NCBI RefSeq assembly: GCF_900106835.1
Contig: NZ_FNNR01000001.1
Location: 285,182-349,181 of the forward strand
Source: Arthrobacter sp. cf158
GTDB taxonomy: Bacteria > Actinomycetota > Actinomycetes > Actinomycetales > Micrococcaceae
Reading direction: 5' to 3'
DNA: 64,000 bases
The notes beneath the pieces were generated by a model that was given only the letters and a program-made list of their open reading frames with translations, did no database searches and had not been told where the DNA came from. Below, piece by piece: positions 35,741 to 45,032 of this stretch (position 1 is the first letter of the stretch; each line of letters starts with the position of its first letter). A program made the position numbers and the translations under genes.

Positions 35741-38700
35741 TTAGGGTGCCTGCACCAGTCCCTCCCAAGCCACGGTCCAGCGTGCAGGAAAGCCCGGGGC
35801 GTGACGCTCCGGTCCGTTGTCCCAGCCCGCCGCCATCAGCGCCACTGCGGCCAACAAACCACCGTTGCCAGGCAGATACAGCGGCAGGGAGTCCGTCTGC
35901 CGGTTATGCCCGTTGGTGAGGAACGTGTTCTTGCCAGCGCTCAGAAGGAGCGCATCGACGGCTGCTTCCGGGTCCCCAAGCCGCGCTGCGGTCATCGCCA
36001 TGACGGGGTAGTCCCAACCCCAGGTGCTGGCCCAGTCCCAGTCGGCAAGGACGTCCGAAAGGGTGGCACGCATGATGTCCGGATCAATGAGGTCAGTCTG
36101 GGGGAGGACACCGAGTGCGCACAACATGGAAGGGTGGTCCGTGCGGATGGTGAAGGGTTCCACGTCAATCGCCGTGTACACGCCGTCCATGACGCGGGGC
36201 GACACCATGCCTTCCGCTACTTCTGACCATTCCTCCACAGGCGCCAGGCCCAGCCGCTCACGCCACGCAGCAGCAGTCCTCAGTGCCCACTGCCAGTAGG
36301 CCAGCTCAAACGTTGGGTTGGTGACGATGGCCCGGATTGAGCCGTAGCTTTCCTGCGCCGGGATCAGGGGCGGGCCCAGCTCGAAACCGCGCGATGTGGG
36401 ATGCGCAAAGCTGGCCATGAAGGCTGCCGATTCGAACACGATCTCCGCGAATTCCTCCAGCACCGCCTGGCTGGGGTTGGCCCTGTACACAAGCTCCGCC
36501 AAATAGATGGGGTGTGGTTGCTGCCAGATCAGAAATGTCCCAATGGGACTTGGACTCTCACGTCCGTCCGGCCCTACCTGCTTGGGCCAGCGCACCCCAT
36601 CGAAACCCTGGGCCTTGGCGGTTTGCCGGGATGTTTCCAGAACCGTGGAGTACCACCGCAAGGAGGGCAGAAGGAGTTCCACCCGGTTCCACTGGGCAAA
36701 GTGCGCGGCATGCCACCAGTGCATCTCCAAGTGGAAGCGGCCACGCCATGAATTACAGACGAGGCCCGTCTCCTGCGGTGGCAATGAGCCGGAGCAGTTG
36801 ATCGCCGTCAGGTATTGGGACAGCACAATCCTGCGTTCCAGTTCCTTGGCGCGGGCGTCGTCGGTTGTATCAAGCTCGATCGCCCCTCCCGAGGACCAGA
36901 ACCGCGGCCAGTAGGCTGCCGACGCTGCGGCCACAGCATCCGCTGGTGACAGCACGACGCCGCTGCCTCCGTCGGCGTGGCGCCTCGCGTCGGGGGCCGG
37001 GTCGGCTGCGCTGTGGTCGCCCCGTGGGAGGCAGTCACCGTCGCCGGTGGAGAGGAAGGCTACGGAAAAGTCCAACACGCTGGCACTGGCGGGGCTGACT
37101 GTCCCTGAAGGCTCTATCCGGAGCATGTGCTGGTCTGTCTGTTCGACACTTAGCTGCTGCCCGGTGATCCTCACCTGATAACGGGACTCGTCCAGTTCGC
37201 GGTGGGTGGTCCAGGCCCGCGCGCCGGGGTAGGTTACGGATGCCTCGGGCGCGCCGAGGGAGGTGGTGTGCGCTTCCGGGCTGTTCCAGTCCGCGGCGTC
37301 ATGCCAGGCTTCAGAGCCGTAGGGGAAACCGATGCCCACCACCAAACCGGCAGCAAGCGCCGGCGACTCAACGCGGACGGCGAGTTCATCGCGGTCGGGG
37401 TGGCACGCCGTCGTGACCGTGACAGGGTGACCGGCGATTGCGAAGCGGCTGGTGACCACTCCCGTCCAGAGGTCGAGCGTTTGTTCGGTGTCATCGATGT
37501 CTGCCGTGGTGAGGGGCCGTTCGGTGCCGTTCTCCAGCCAGTGGAAGCCAATGCGCCCCAGGTCCAATCGATGGGAGTTGGCCCGGAGCCAGGTTTCTGC
37601 CTGGGAGGTATCTGTCTCGCGGTCGTTGACGATCTCGCCCACCATGTCTACATACGGCACAGGACCCCGGGGCGAGGCGTAAAGGACGGTGGATCCGGCC
37701 AGGTCGTAAGGCTGTTCCGGCGGGACGGAGTGCCAACCCCATTGGGCCTGGGTTCCCAAAAGCGTTCCCGGGGGAAGGTCGTCGCGGGCGCCAACGGGGT
37801 AGGCGTCAGGCAAAGACTGCAGCCCGGTGAGGTCCATGGTGAAAGCGAATTCGCCGTTGCCCACGGATACCGGGCTTCGTGGGTCGAGATGTTGCTGCCG
37901 GACATTATGGCGCTGGACCAAGGCTTGGCGATCGATGGGGGACCCTGACGCAGTGCCTTCTGACCCCAGGACCACCGTGTCCTCGAGTTCCCGCAGGGGG
38001 AAGAATGCTGCCCGCTCGTTGGGGCTTTTGTTGGGCTGATGGAGTGTCAGGAACAGGCCGCCATCGAGGTTCCGGCCGATCATGCCGTGGCCGCCATCGG
38101 TGCTCCAGAGTGGTTCCGGCTCCTGAATCCATGGTCCCAAAACCGTTCCGGATCCGCTGCGCGCGATTCCCATGGCGTAGCCATGGTCGCCAAAACTGGA
38201 CCACAGCATGATGAGCTTTCCGCTGGCAAGACGGAAAAGGAACGGACCGTCGGTGACGTACACCGGAAATTCCCGGTCCTTGACGGAAGGGACGTCCAGG
38301 GCACGGGACCAAGGCGCCTCGGAAGCGCTGAAGAGGAAAACGGGATCACCTTCGGCAGCCCTCAAGTCGGGGCTGAGGCGCTGGGCCACCACGGCGCCGT
38401 CATGTACTTGCTTCCATTCGTGGCAGAACACCATCCAGGGTGTTCCCTCTTTGTCTACGTGGAGCGTCCCGTCCAGGCACTCCCAGCCGCCGGGAGTGAC
38501 AGGGCCAGCGCTCCACGGTTCGTAGGGGCCCTCGGGCTTGGCTGCAGAGAGAATCTGCGTTCCTCGGACATGACCAGGCGCTGTGAACGTTGCAAACATG
38601 AAGTAGCGCCCTTGGTATTCGTGGACCTCGGGCGCCCAGTACTGCTCCTTGCTCCAGAAGTCCGCTGCGGGGCGGAAGGCGGGGAGCGGCCCCTCCCATG

Positions 38701-38854
38701 TCTCCAGATCGGTGCTTCGGTAGCAGTCGAAACCAGTGGCCGGTCCCGACCAGATGTTCTTGTCTGTGCTGCCGAACAGCAAATACTCCCCGGACTCCGG
38801 CAGGGTGAGGACGAATGGATCCCGGATCTGGATCTGTTCCAGGGGCTGGGACAT
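35741..38854 (-). CDS. Large two-module glycosidase: GH43-like plus six-hairpin-like domain
   Basis: A 1037-residue protein without a signal peptide, so probably cytoplasmic. Residues 1-300 look like a five-bladed beta-propeller of the GH43/GH32 type: a candidate nucleophile Asp in IQIRDPFVLT, WAPEVHEYQGRYFMFATF, and WECLDGTLHVDKEGTPW. From about residue 330 a second module begins (VSVGNGEFAFTMDLTGLQ) that resembles bacterial (alpha/alpha)6 glycosidases, with LEMHWWHAAHFAQWNR and WGWDYPVMAMTAARLG towards the end. Fusion of the two is unusual and could process a branched oligosaccharide imported intact. AGGAGG lies eight bases before the ATG at 38854. It is divergent from a sugar-binding lipoprotein gene. 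Confidence 0.7.
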   Translation of the reverse strand: MSQPLEQIQIRDPFVLTLPESGEYLLFGSTDKNIWSGPATGFDCYRSTDLETWEGPLPAFRPAADFWSKEQYWAPEVHEYQGRYFMFATFTAPGHVRGTQILSAAKPEGPYEPWSAGPVTPGGWECLDGTLHVDKEGTPWMVFCHEWKQVHDGAVVAQRLSPDLRAAEGDPVFLFSASEAPWSRALDVPSVKDREFPVYVTDGPFLFRLASGKLIMLWSSFGDHGYAMGIARSGSGTVLGPWIQEPEPLWSTDGGHGMIGRNLDGGLFLTLHQPNKSPNERAAFFPLRELEDTVVLGSEGTASGSPIDRQALVQRHNVRQQHLDPRSPVSVGNGEFAFTMDLTGLQSLPDAYPVGARDDLPPGTLLGTQAQWGWHSVPPEQPYDLAGSTVLYASPRGPVPYVDMVGEIVNDRETDTSQAETWLRANSHRLDLGRIGFHWLENGTERPLTTADIDDTEQTLDLWTGVVTSRFAIAGHPVTVTTACHPDRDELAVRVESPALAAGLVVGIGFPYGSEAWHDAADWNSPEAHTTSLGAPEASVTYPGARAWTTHRELDESRYQVRITGQQLSVEQTDQHMLRIEPSGTVSPASASVLDFSVAFLSTGDGDCLPRGDHSAADPAPDARRHADGGSGVVLSPADAVAAASAAYWPRFWSSGGAIELDTTDDARAKELERRIVLSQYLTAINCSGSLPPQETGLVCNSWRGRFHLEMHWWHAAHFAQWNRVELLLPSLRWYSTVLETSRQTAKAQGFDGVRWPKQVGPDGRESPSPIGTFLIWQQPHPIYLAELVYRANPSQAVLEEFAEIVFESAAFMASFAHPTSRGFELGPPLIPAQESYGSIRAIVTNPTFELAYWQWALRTAAAWRERLGLAPVEEWSEVAEGMVSPRVMDGVYTAIDVEPFTIRTDHPSMLCALGVLPQTDLIDPDIMRATLSDVLADWDWASTWGWDYPVMAMTAARLGDPEAAVDALLLSAGKNTFLTNGHNRQTDSLPLYLPGNGGLLAAVALMAAGWDNGPERHAPGFPARWTVAWEGLVQAP

Positions 38855-38874
38855 GGGTGGTTCCTCCTGTGGGA

Positions 38875-38897
38875 AATAGTTCATAGTGCAAACTATT
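38875..38897. promoter_or_regulatory. Inverted repeat, candidate operator between glycosidase and binding-protein genes
   Basis: Arms AATAGTT (38875-38881) and AACTATT (38891-38897) flank a 9-bp spacer. The right arm overlaps the -35 hexamer of the plus-strand promoter at 38896. The site lies 20 bases before the glycosidase start, so one regulator could control both genes. Confidence 0.5.
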
Positions 38898-38924
38898 GAC
38901 GAATATACACTGCCTTGATACGTT
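38896..38924 (+). promoter_or_regulatory. Sigma-70-like promoter of the binding-protein gene
   Basis: TTGACG (38896-38901), a 17-bp spacer and TACGTT (38919-38924) form a good housekeeping-type promoter. It would start transcription near 38931, about 33 bases before the start codon. Confidence 0.55.
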
Positions 38925-38963
38925 TCAGGAACCGTTTTCTTGAGTCTGAAAGAAGCTTACCCA

Positions 38964-40265
38964 ATGGCGCGTAAATCTCTCCGTGGTATCCGAAAATCAA
39001 TCGCATTCGTCACAGCTGTTGGCCTCCTTGGCCTCACAGCAGCCTGCTCCAGCTCCTCCTCCAACCAGCCTGAAGATGGCCCCGTGGAAATCCGGTTCTC
39101 CTGGTGGGGCAACGCCAACCGTGCCGAGTTGACCAACAAGGCCATCAAGGAGTTCGAGGCAGCGAACCCCAACATCAAGGTCAAGCCCGAGTACGGTGAC
39201 ATCACGGGCTACTTCGACAAACTCGCCACGCAGGTGGCAGCGAACGATGCTCCCGACGTCATCACCATGGGTGGCGCCTACCCGGCCGAGTACGCCAATC
39301 GCGGCGCACTTCTGGACTTGTCAAAGGTCGATGCGTCCCTGGACCTGTCCAAGCTGGATCAGGGAGCCCTGGAGAACGGGCAGGTCCAGGGAAAGCAATA
39401 CGGAGTCTCCACAGGCGCCAACGCTCTGGCCATCGTCGTGAATCCTGCCGTCTTCCAAGCTGCCGGTGTTTCACTCCCGGATGACAGCACGTGGTCCTGG
39501 GATGAGTTCGCCAGGATCGCAGAGGAGATCACCGCCATGAGCCCCAAGGGCACCTACGGCACAGCTACCGTCCTCACCCATGACTCCTTGGACGCTTTCG
39601 CCCGCCAGCGCGGCAAGTCCCTCTACACCCAGGACGGGCAGCTCGGCCTGGACAAGGACACTGTTCAGGCGTACTTCGACTACTCGCTGAAACTCAGTGA
39701 ATCCGGCGCCGCCCCCAGCGCTTCCGAGACTGTGGAAAAGCTCAACGTCAGCACCGAACAGACTCTGATGGGCATGGGGCAGGCCGGGATGATGCTCACG
39801 TGGAGCAACTCGCTCTCGGCGCTGAGCAAGGCTTCCGGGGCGGAGTTGAAGCTCCTGAAGCTGCCCGGCGAGACCCCAACCCCCGGCATCTGGCTTCAGT
39901 CATCGCAGTTCTACACCATCTCCGCCCGCAGCAAGCACACGGATGCTGCAGCCAAGCTGGTCAGCTTCCTCGTCAACAATGAGGCTGCCGCCAAGATCAT
40001 CCAGAGCGACCGTGGCGTGCCCAGTAACTCCGGCATGCGCACGGCCATCCAGGATCTGTTGACGCCCCAGGGCAAGGTGGAGGCCGCCTACATCGACCAG
40101 ATCGGAAAGATGGACTTTGCGCCAACATTCATTGGTCCCACCGGTTCGACGGCAGTCTCCGAGATCACGGCACGCATCAACACCGAGGTCCTGTTCAAGA
40201 GGCTGAGCCCGGAGAAGGCCGCAGAGCAGTGGCTGAGTGAAAGTAAAGCGGCTATCGGCAAGTAG
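38964..40265 (+). CDS. Family 1 extracellular sugar-binding lipoprotein (orphan)
   Basis: A 433-residue lipoprotein. The basic n-region MARKSLRGIRKS, a hydrophobic core and the lipobox LTAACS show export and lipidation. The mature part is an SBP_bac_1/MalE-like fold (VEIRFSWWGNANRAELT, PDVITMGGAYPAEYANRGALLDL). Such proteins deliver oligosaccharides to MalF/MalG-type permeases. No permease or ATPase genes adjoin it: it is followed by a terminator and then an unrelated hydrolase. It must therefore dock on a transporter encoded elsewhere or have lost its partners. The divergent glycosidase is its likely functional partner. ATG 38964 gives the best signal peptide; a TTG at 38940 is also in frame. 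Confidence 0.88.
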   Translation: MARKSLRGIRKSIAFVTAVGLLGLTAACSSSSSNQPEDGPVEIRFSWWGNANRAELTNKAIKEFEAANPNIKVKPEYGDITGYFDKLATQVAANDAPDVITMGGAYPAEYANRGALLDLSKVDASLDLSKLDQGALENGQVQGKQYGVSTGANALAIVVNPAVFQAAGVSLPDDSTWSWDEFARIAEEITAMSPKGTYGTATVLTHDSLDAFARQRGKSLYTQDGQLGLDKDTVQAYFDYSLKLSESGAAPSASETVEKLNVSTEQTLMGMGQAGMMLTWSNSLSALSKASGAELKLLKLPGETPTPGIWLQSSQFYTISARSKHTDAAAKLVSFLVNNEAAAKIIQSDRGVPSNSGMRTAIQDLLTPQGKVEAAYIDQIGKMDFAPTFIGPTGSTAVSEITARINTEVLFKRLSPEKAAEQWLSESKAAIGK

Positions 40266-40280
40266 GTACCGGCCGGGACA

Positions 40281-40320
40281 CAGTAGAGCGCGTTGTGGGC
40301 TACCGGAACGCGCTCTATTG
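40281..40320. terminator. Bidirectional terminator between convergent genes
   Basis: A stem of about 14 bp containing TAGAGCGCGTT/AACGCGCTCTA with a 12-base loop lies 16 bases after the lipoprotein stop. It is also 27 bases beyond the stop of the opposing hydrolase gene. It can serve both transcripts. Confidence 0.75.
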
Positions 40321-40346
40321 CTGCCCGGCTGTGGCGGGCAGGGCCC

Positions 40347-41123
40347 TTAACCGGCGTCCCGGACCTCAAGGTAAGGATCTGCCCAGGCACTGATAATGCG
40401 CGCAACCCGGGCTGCCTGGCCCTTCCCGGTGAGGAGGTGCTCGCTGCCCTCCAAGGAGATAAAGCTCCGGGGGTGCCGGGCAGTACGGAAGATCTCGCTG
40501 GCGTTGTCGATTCCCACGGTGTTGTCAGTGGGGGAGTGCATCACCATCAGCGGCTTGTGGAGGGTGCGGATGCAGTCCCGCAGATCTGCGCGTTCCACAT
40601 CCTCTACAAAGTGGCGGCGGACCTCCATGGGCCGCCCTCCAAGGTCCACCACAGCGCTGCCATCGCGCAGGATGTCGTCTATTTCAGCGTCGAACATATG
40701 CTCAACGTGTTTGGGTTCGTAGGGCGCACCCACGGTTACCACGGCGTTCAACCCGGGAATGTCGCGGGCTGCTGCAAGAACGGCCGCACCGCCGAACGAG
40801 TGGCCCACCAGCAGGGAGATGTCCCGGCCCTGCTCCCGCATGAATCCGGCCGCCAGGATGGTGTCGGCCACCTTCACGCTGAAGGACCCCGCAGACCATT
40901 CACCGGCAGAGCCGCCCAAGCCCAGGTTGTCGAAGCGCAGCATCCCCACGCCCTGGTCAGCCAGGCCCTTGCAGATACGGGAAGCCGCAGGGCTGTCCTT
41001 TCCCAGTGTGAGGCCATGGGAGTACACGCCCCAGCCCCGCACCGGACCCTCGGGAACGTCCACGATGCCAGCCAGCGAATCGCCGGTGCTTCCAGTGAAG
41101 CTGATCTTTTCGGAGCGTGACAC
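40347..41123 (-). CDS. Alpha/beta hydrolase
   Basis: A 258-residue serine hydrolase. The nucleophile elbow is VGHSFGGAA near residue 107, the acid is probably the Asp of HSPTDNTVGI, and the His is in GSEHLLTG. The oxyanion region is YSHGLTLGKDS. The sequence resembles the hydrolase half of OsmC-fused hydrolases (YhfK-like), but no OsmC domain follows. Substrate is unknown: small esters are likely. It is a single gene between two terminators. Confidence 0.85.
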   Translation of the reverse strand: MSRSEKISFTGSTGDSLAGIVDVPEGPVRGWGVYSHGLTLGKDSPAASRICKGLADQGVGMLRFDNLGLGGSAGEWSAGSFSVKVADTILAAGFMREQGRDISLLVGHSFGGAAVLAAARDIPGLNAVVTVGAPYEPKHVEHMFDAEIDDILRDGSAVVDLGGRPMEVRRHFVEDVERADLRDCIRTLHKPLMVMHSPTDNTVGIDNASEIFRTARHPRSFISLEGSEHLLTGKGQAARVARIISAWADPYLEVRDAG

Positions 41124-41166
41124 GCTGGTCTCCTTGCGTCGAGATGACCGGTAGGGAAAGTGATTA

Positions 41167-41213
41167 ACGACGACGGCGCCGTCACCAACGTAGGTGAGCG
41201 GCGCCGTCGTCGT
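41167..41213 (-). terminator. Terminator of the sdhCDAB operon
   Basis: A perfect 14-bp stem ACGACGACGGCGCC with an inner CACC/GGTG extension starts 24 bases after the sdhB stop on the minus strand. A short T/A-rich tail (TTAATCACTTT) follows. Confidence 0.8.
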
Positions 41214-41236
41214 GCTGTTCCTGAAGGAACGGCGAA

Positions 41237-42019
41237 CTAGATCTTGCGGGACAGGATGGCCTGCTTGACCTCAGCGATTGCCTTGGTCACCTGGATGCCA
41301 CGCGGGCATGCTTCCGAGCAGTTGAAGGTGGTGCGGCAACGCCACACGCCTTCTTTGTCGTTGAGGATCTCAAGGCGCATGTCGCCGGCGTCATCACGGG
41401 AATCGAAGATGAAGCGGTGTGCGTTGACGATCGCCGCCGGACCGAAGTACTGGCCGTCGGTCCAGAAGACCGGGCAGGACGAGGTGCAGGCAGCGCAAAG
41501 GATGCACTTGGTGGTGTCGTCAAAGCGCTCACGGTCCTCAACGGACTGCAGGCGTTCCTTGGTGGGCTCGTGGCCCTTGTTGATCAGGAACGGCATGACT
41601 TCGCGGAAGGACTGGAAGAAGGGTTCCATGTCCACAATCAGGTCCTTCTCCACAGGGAGGCCCTTGATCGGTTCCACAGTGATGGGCTTGGACGTATCCA
41701 GATCCTTCAGCAGCGTCTTGCAGGCGAGGCGGTTACGGCCGTTGATGCGCATGGCATCGGAACCGCACACACCGTGCGCGCAGGAGCGGCGGAAGGAAAC
41801 GCTGCCGTCGATCTCCCACTTGACCTTGTGGAGGGCGTCCAACACGCGGTCAGTGCCATACATGGTCAGCTTGTAGTCATCCCAGCGTGCTTCGTCCGAG
41901 ATTTCCGGATCGTAGCGGCGCACGCGCAGCGTGATGTGGAATGTGGGAATTTCACCGTCGCCGGCAACGCTTGCCGGGAGCTCGATCTTGGAAGCGGGCT
42001 CTGCCATTTCGGTCGTCAT
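41237..42019 (-). CDS. sdhB: Succinate dehydrogenase iron-sulfur subunit
   Basis: A 260-residue subunit carrying the three iron-sulfur clusters of complex II. The [2Fe-2S] cysteines are in SCAHGVCGSDAM and RLAC. The [4Fe-4S] and [3Fe-4S] cysteines are in CILCAACTSSCP and CSEACPRGIQ. The start ATG overlaps the sdhA stop (TAATG). It links the flavoprotein to the membrane anchor and passes electrons to menaquinone. It is the last gene of sdhCDAB. Confidence 0.97.
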   Translation of the reverse strand: MTTEMAEPASKIELPASVAGDGEIPTFHITLRVRRYDPEISDEARWDDYKLTMYGTDRVLDALHKVKWEIDGSVSFRRSCAHGVCGSDAMRINGRNRLACKTLLKDLDTSKPITVEPIKGLPVEKDLIVDMEPFFQSFREVMPFLINKGHEPTKERLQSVEDRERFDDTTKCILCAACTSSCPVFWTDGQYFGPAAIVNAHRFIFDSRDDAGDMRLEILNDKEGVWRCRTTFNCSEACPRGIQVTKAIAEVKQAILSRKI

Positions 42020-43818
42020 TAGTACTTACGCTCCATCGGCTCGTAACGGGTGAAGATGACGGGCTTCGTCTCCAGACGGATGCCCGCAACGGATTCCGCC
42101 GAGGAGTCGACGGTGACGGAATTGTCCAGGTAGGCCATGGAGTGCTTCATGAACTTTTCGTCATTGCGGTCCGGGAAGTCTTCGCGGTAGTGGCCACCGC
42201 GGGACTCTTCACGGTGCAGGGCACCGACGGTCATGACCTTGGCCATGTCCAGCAGGAAGCCCAGCTCCACTGCTTCCAGGAGATCCAGGTTGAAGCGCTT
42301 GCCCTTGTCCTGGACCGTGACGTTCTTGTACCGCTCTTCGAAGGAAGCGATGTCGCTCAGAACCTGCTCCAGCGATTCCTTGGTGCGGAACACCTGCATG
42401 TTGGCATCCATGGTGTCCTGCAGTTCCTTGCGGATCTGCGCAACGCGCTCGGTGCCGTTGCCCGTGAGGAGGCCATTGAGGATGCCGCGGGTCATTGCCT
42501 CGGGGTCCTCGGGCAGCTCGACGTAGTCGGCCGTCTTGGAGTACTCCGCAGCGGCGATGCCGGCGCGCTTGCCGAAGACGTTGATGTCCAGGAGGGAGTT
42601 GGTACCCAGGCGGTTGGAGCCGTGAACGGACACGCAGGCAACTTCACCGGCTGCGTAGAGGCCCGGCACGATCGTGTCGTTGTCCTGCAGCACCTCGGTG
42701 GTGATGTTGGTGGGGATGCCGCCCATGGCGTAGTGGGCCGTGGGGAAAACGGGGACAGGATCGGTGAACGGTTCCACACCAAGGTAGGTGCGGGCGAACT
42801 CGGTGATGTCCGGAAGCTTGGCCTCAATGTGGGCGGGCTCAAGGTGGGTCAGGTCCAACAGGACGTAATCCTTGTTCGGACCACAACCGCGGCCTTCACG
42901 CACTTCGTTCGCCATGGCGCGGGCCACGATGTCACGGGGTGCGAGGTCCTTGATGGTGGGGGCGTAACGCTCCATGAAGCGCTCACCCTCGGAGTTACGC
43001 AGGATGGCACCTTCACCACGTGCACCCTCGGTCAGGAGGATGCCCAGGCCGGCGAGGCCGGTCGGGTGGAACTGGAAGAACTCCATGTCTTCCAGGGGGA
43101 TACCGCGTCGGAACGCGATGCCCATGCCGTCGCCCGTGAGCGTGTGGGCGTTGGACGTGGTCTTGAAGACCTTGCCGGCACCACCGGAAGCGAAAACGAC
43201 GGACTTGGCCTGGAACACGTGAAGCTCACCGGAAGCGAGGTCGTAGGAGACCACGCCGGCTACGCGCTTCTGCTTGTACGGGGTACCGTCTTCGCGCACT
43301 GCGTCTTCTTCGACGATCAGCAGGTCAAGGACGTAGTACTCGTTGTAGAACTCAACATTGTGCTTGACGCAGTTTTGGTACAGCGTCTGCAGGATCATGT
43401 GGCCGGTACGGTCGGCTGCATAGCAGGCGCGGCGTACGGGTGCCTTGCCGTGGTCACGGGTGTGGCCACCGAAGCGTCGCTGGTCGATCCGGCCCTCGGG
43501 CGTGCGGTTGAACGGCAGACCCATTTTCTCCAGGTCCAGCACGGCGTCAATGGCTTCCTTGGCCATGACCTCGGCTGCGTCCTGGTCAACCAGGTAGTCG
43601 CCACCCTTGATGGTGTCAAAGGTGTGCCATTCCCAGTTGTCTTCTTCGACGTTGGCCAGTGCTGCACACATTCCACCCTGGGCTGCACCGGTGTGCGAGC
43701 GGGTGGGGTAGAGCTTGGTCAGTACCGCTGTGCGTGCGCGCTGACCGGACTCGATCGCGGCGCGCATGCCGGCGCCACCTGCACCGACAATGACGACGTC
43801 GTACTTATGGACCTGCAT
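42019..43818 (-). CDS. sdhA: Succinate dehydrogenase flavoprotein subunit
   Basis: A 599-residue flavoprotein. [10 protein letters not shown] is the FAD-binding start, and the covalent flavin histidine is in [12 protein letters not shown]. The substrate loop [13 protein letters not shown] and the active-site region [22 protein letters not shown] (split here as GRIDQRRF and HTRDHGK) are present. It oxidises succinate to fumarate. I choose the ATG at 43818, with AAGAGAGAG upstream; an earlier TTG at 43839 is less likely. It couples by one base to sdhB. Confidence 0.97.
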   Translation of the reverse strand: MQVHKYDVVIVGAGGAGMRAAIESGQRARTAVLTKLYPTRSHTGAAQGGMCAALANVEEDNWEWHTFDTIKGGDYLVDQDAAEVMAKEAIDAVLDLEKMGLPFNRTPEGRIDQRRFGGHTRDHGKAPVRRACYAADRTGHMILQTLYQNCVKHNVEFYNEYYVLDLLIVEEDAVREDGTPYKQKRVAGVVSYDLASGELHVFQAKSVVFASGGAGKVFKTTSNAHTLTGDGMGIAFRRGIPLEDMEFFQFHPTGLAGLGILLTEGARGEGAILRNSEGERFMERYAPTIKDLAPRDIVARAMANEVREGRGCGPNKDYVLLDLTHLEPAHIEAKLPDITEFARTYLGVEPFTDPVPVFPTAHYAMGGIPTNITTEVLQDNDTIVPGLYAAGEVACVSVHGSNRLGTNSLLDINVFGKRAGIAAAEYSKTADYVELPEDPEAMTRGILNGLLTGNGTERVAQIRKELQDTMDANMQVFRTKESLEQVLSDIASFEERYKNVTVQDKGKRFNLDLLEAVELGFLLDMAKVMTVGALHREESRGGHYREDFPDRNDEKFMKHSMAYLDNSVTVDSSAESVAGIRLETKPVIFTRYEPMERKY

Positions 43819-43918
43819 ACCAGATGCTCTCTCTTTCAAAAATTCAGATGGTCGCGGAGGCTGCTCCGCTACGTCAGGCGTGCCGGATCAAGCCGGCATC
43901 GCCGCTGTGGCCCGGCCG

Positions 43919-44395
43919 CTACGGGGCCGGGCAGAACCCGCCAGGAAGCTGAACGCCGTCCACCACGGGGCACGGGTTGAAGGTGAAGATCACCAGCGTG
44001 CCCAGGATGATGATGACCAGGGTGGCCGCGTAAAGGACCATCTTGAGCCAGAAGCGCGTGGAATCCTTCTCGGCGTAGTCGTTGATGATGGTGCGGACGC
44101 CGTTGGTGCCGTGCAGCATGGCAAGCCAGAGCATGGCGAGATCCCAGAACTGCCAGAAGGGATCGGCCCACTTGCCGGCAACGAAGCCGAAGTCAATGGC
44201 GTGGATGCCTTCGCCCACCAACAGGTTCACGAAGAGGTGGCCGAAGATCAGCACCACCAGGACGATGCCGGAGAGGCGCATGAAGAGCCAGGCGATCATT
44301 TCGAAGTTGCCGCGGCTTGAGCCCGTGCGGTTGTACTTCGGTGCGATCTTGCCACTGCTGATTTTTCCGCTGCGCGGAGATTCGATGGTTGTCAT
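43919..44395 (-). CDS. sdhD: Succinate dehydrogenase membrane anchor subunit D
   Basis: A 158-residue membrane protein with three helices (starting around residues 33, 72 and 117). WLFMRLSGIVLVVLIFGHLF carries the conserved Ser/Arg region and a haem-ligand His. The N-terminal 30 residues are basic and soluble. With SdhC it anchors the catalytic subunits, binds haem b and holds the quinone site. It follows sdhC by three bases. Confidence 0.93.
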   Translation of the reverse strand: MTTIESPRSGKISSGKIAPKYNRTGSSRGNFEMIAWLFMRLSGIVLVVLIFGHLFVNLLVGEGIHAIDFGFVAGKWADPFWQFWDLAMLWLAMLHGTNGVRTIINDYAEKDSTRFWLKMVLYAATLVIIILGTLVIFTFNPCPVVDGVQLPGGFCPAP

Positions 44396-44398
44396 GGC

Positions 44399-44779
44399 TT
44401 AGTGGCCTCCCAGCGCGAGGGAAAGGTGGCGGATGGCGAAGCCGGCGAACGTGACCAGCCACAGCGCAAGCACGATCCACAGCATCTGGCGCTGGTACTT
44501 CGCGCCCTTCTTCCAGAAGTCGATGGCGATCACACGCAGGCCGTTGAAGGCGTGGAAGATGATCGCGGCGACCAGGCCCGTTTCACCCAGGGCCATGAGG
44601 GGGTTCTTGTAAGCGCCAATAACGGCCGTGTAGGCCTCCGGGGACACGCGCACCAATGAGGTGTCCAGCACATGGACCAACAAGAAGAAAAAGATCACTA
44701 CACCGGTAATACGGTGTCCAACCCAGGACCACATGCCTTCACGGCCGCGGTACAAGGTGCCAGCTGGTTTTGTCGGCAC
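44399..44779 (-). CDS. sdhC: Succinate dehydrogenase cytochrome b subunit
   Basis: A 126-residue subunit with three helices. The signature WVGHRITGVVIFFFLLVHVLD holds a histidine expected to ligate haem b, split here as WVGHRITGVV and LLVHVLD. First gene of sdhCDAB. The 253-base gap upstream, shared with the divergent manC gene, must hold its promoter; AT-rich stretches near 44865-44925 are candidates, but I see no clear operator. Confidence 0.93.
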   Translation of the reverse strand: MPTKPAGTLYRGREGMWSWVGHRITGVVIFFFLLVHVLDTSLVRVSPEAYTAVIGAYKNPLMALGETGLVAAIIFHAFNGLRVIAIDFWKKGAKYQRQMLWIVLALWLVTFAGFAIRHLSLALGGH

Positions 44780-45032
44780 TGATTAAACCTTCCTGCAACA
44801 CAGCGGCGCTGGCATGGGATCCACGCGGGGGGAACGCCTGCTGCGAGAGCACTCGTAGCTCACGCCTAAATCTAGGCTTCGCTCACAGCATATTCAATTT
44901 AGGACTGGCTTCTTTGCTTGTTAATTCCATGTTTCCTGCCCGTATTCAGGCAATTTTGCGTAGTGCTTGAGACGAACACCACATGCGTGGCGTTCTGCGG
45001 GGCTTCCCGGTTGCGTCGGATAAAGTGTTGCG
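44780..45032. other. Divergent promoter region of sdhC and manC
   Basis: A 253-base gene-free region between divergent genes. It is AT-richer than its surroundings at 44865-44960. I see no tRNA, riboswitch or strong inverted repeat. Promoters for both operons should lie here. Confidence 0.4.

Noticed and set aside
41941..43980. Long open frame on the plus strand opposite sdhA
   Set aside because: The minus strand encodes full-length SdhA with all catalytic motifs. The antisense frame has no recognisable domain and is a by-product of GC-rich codon usage.
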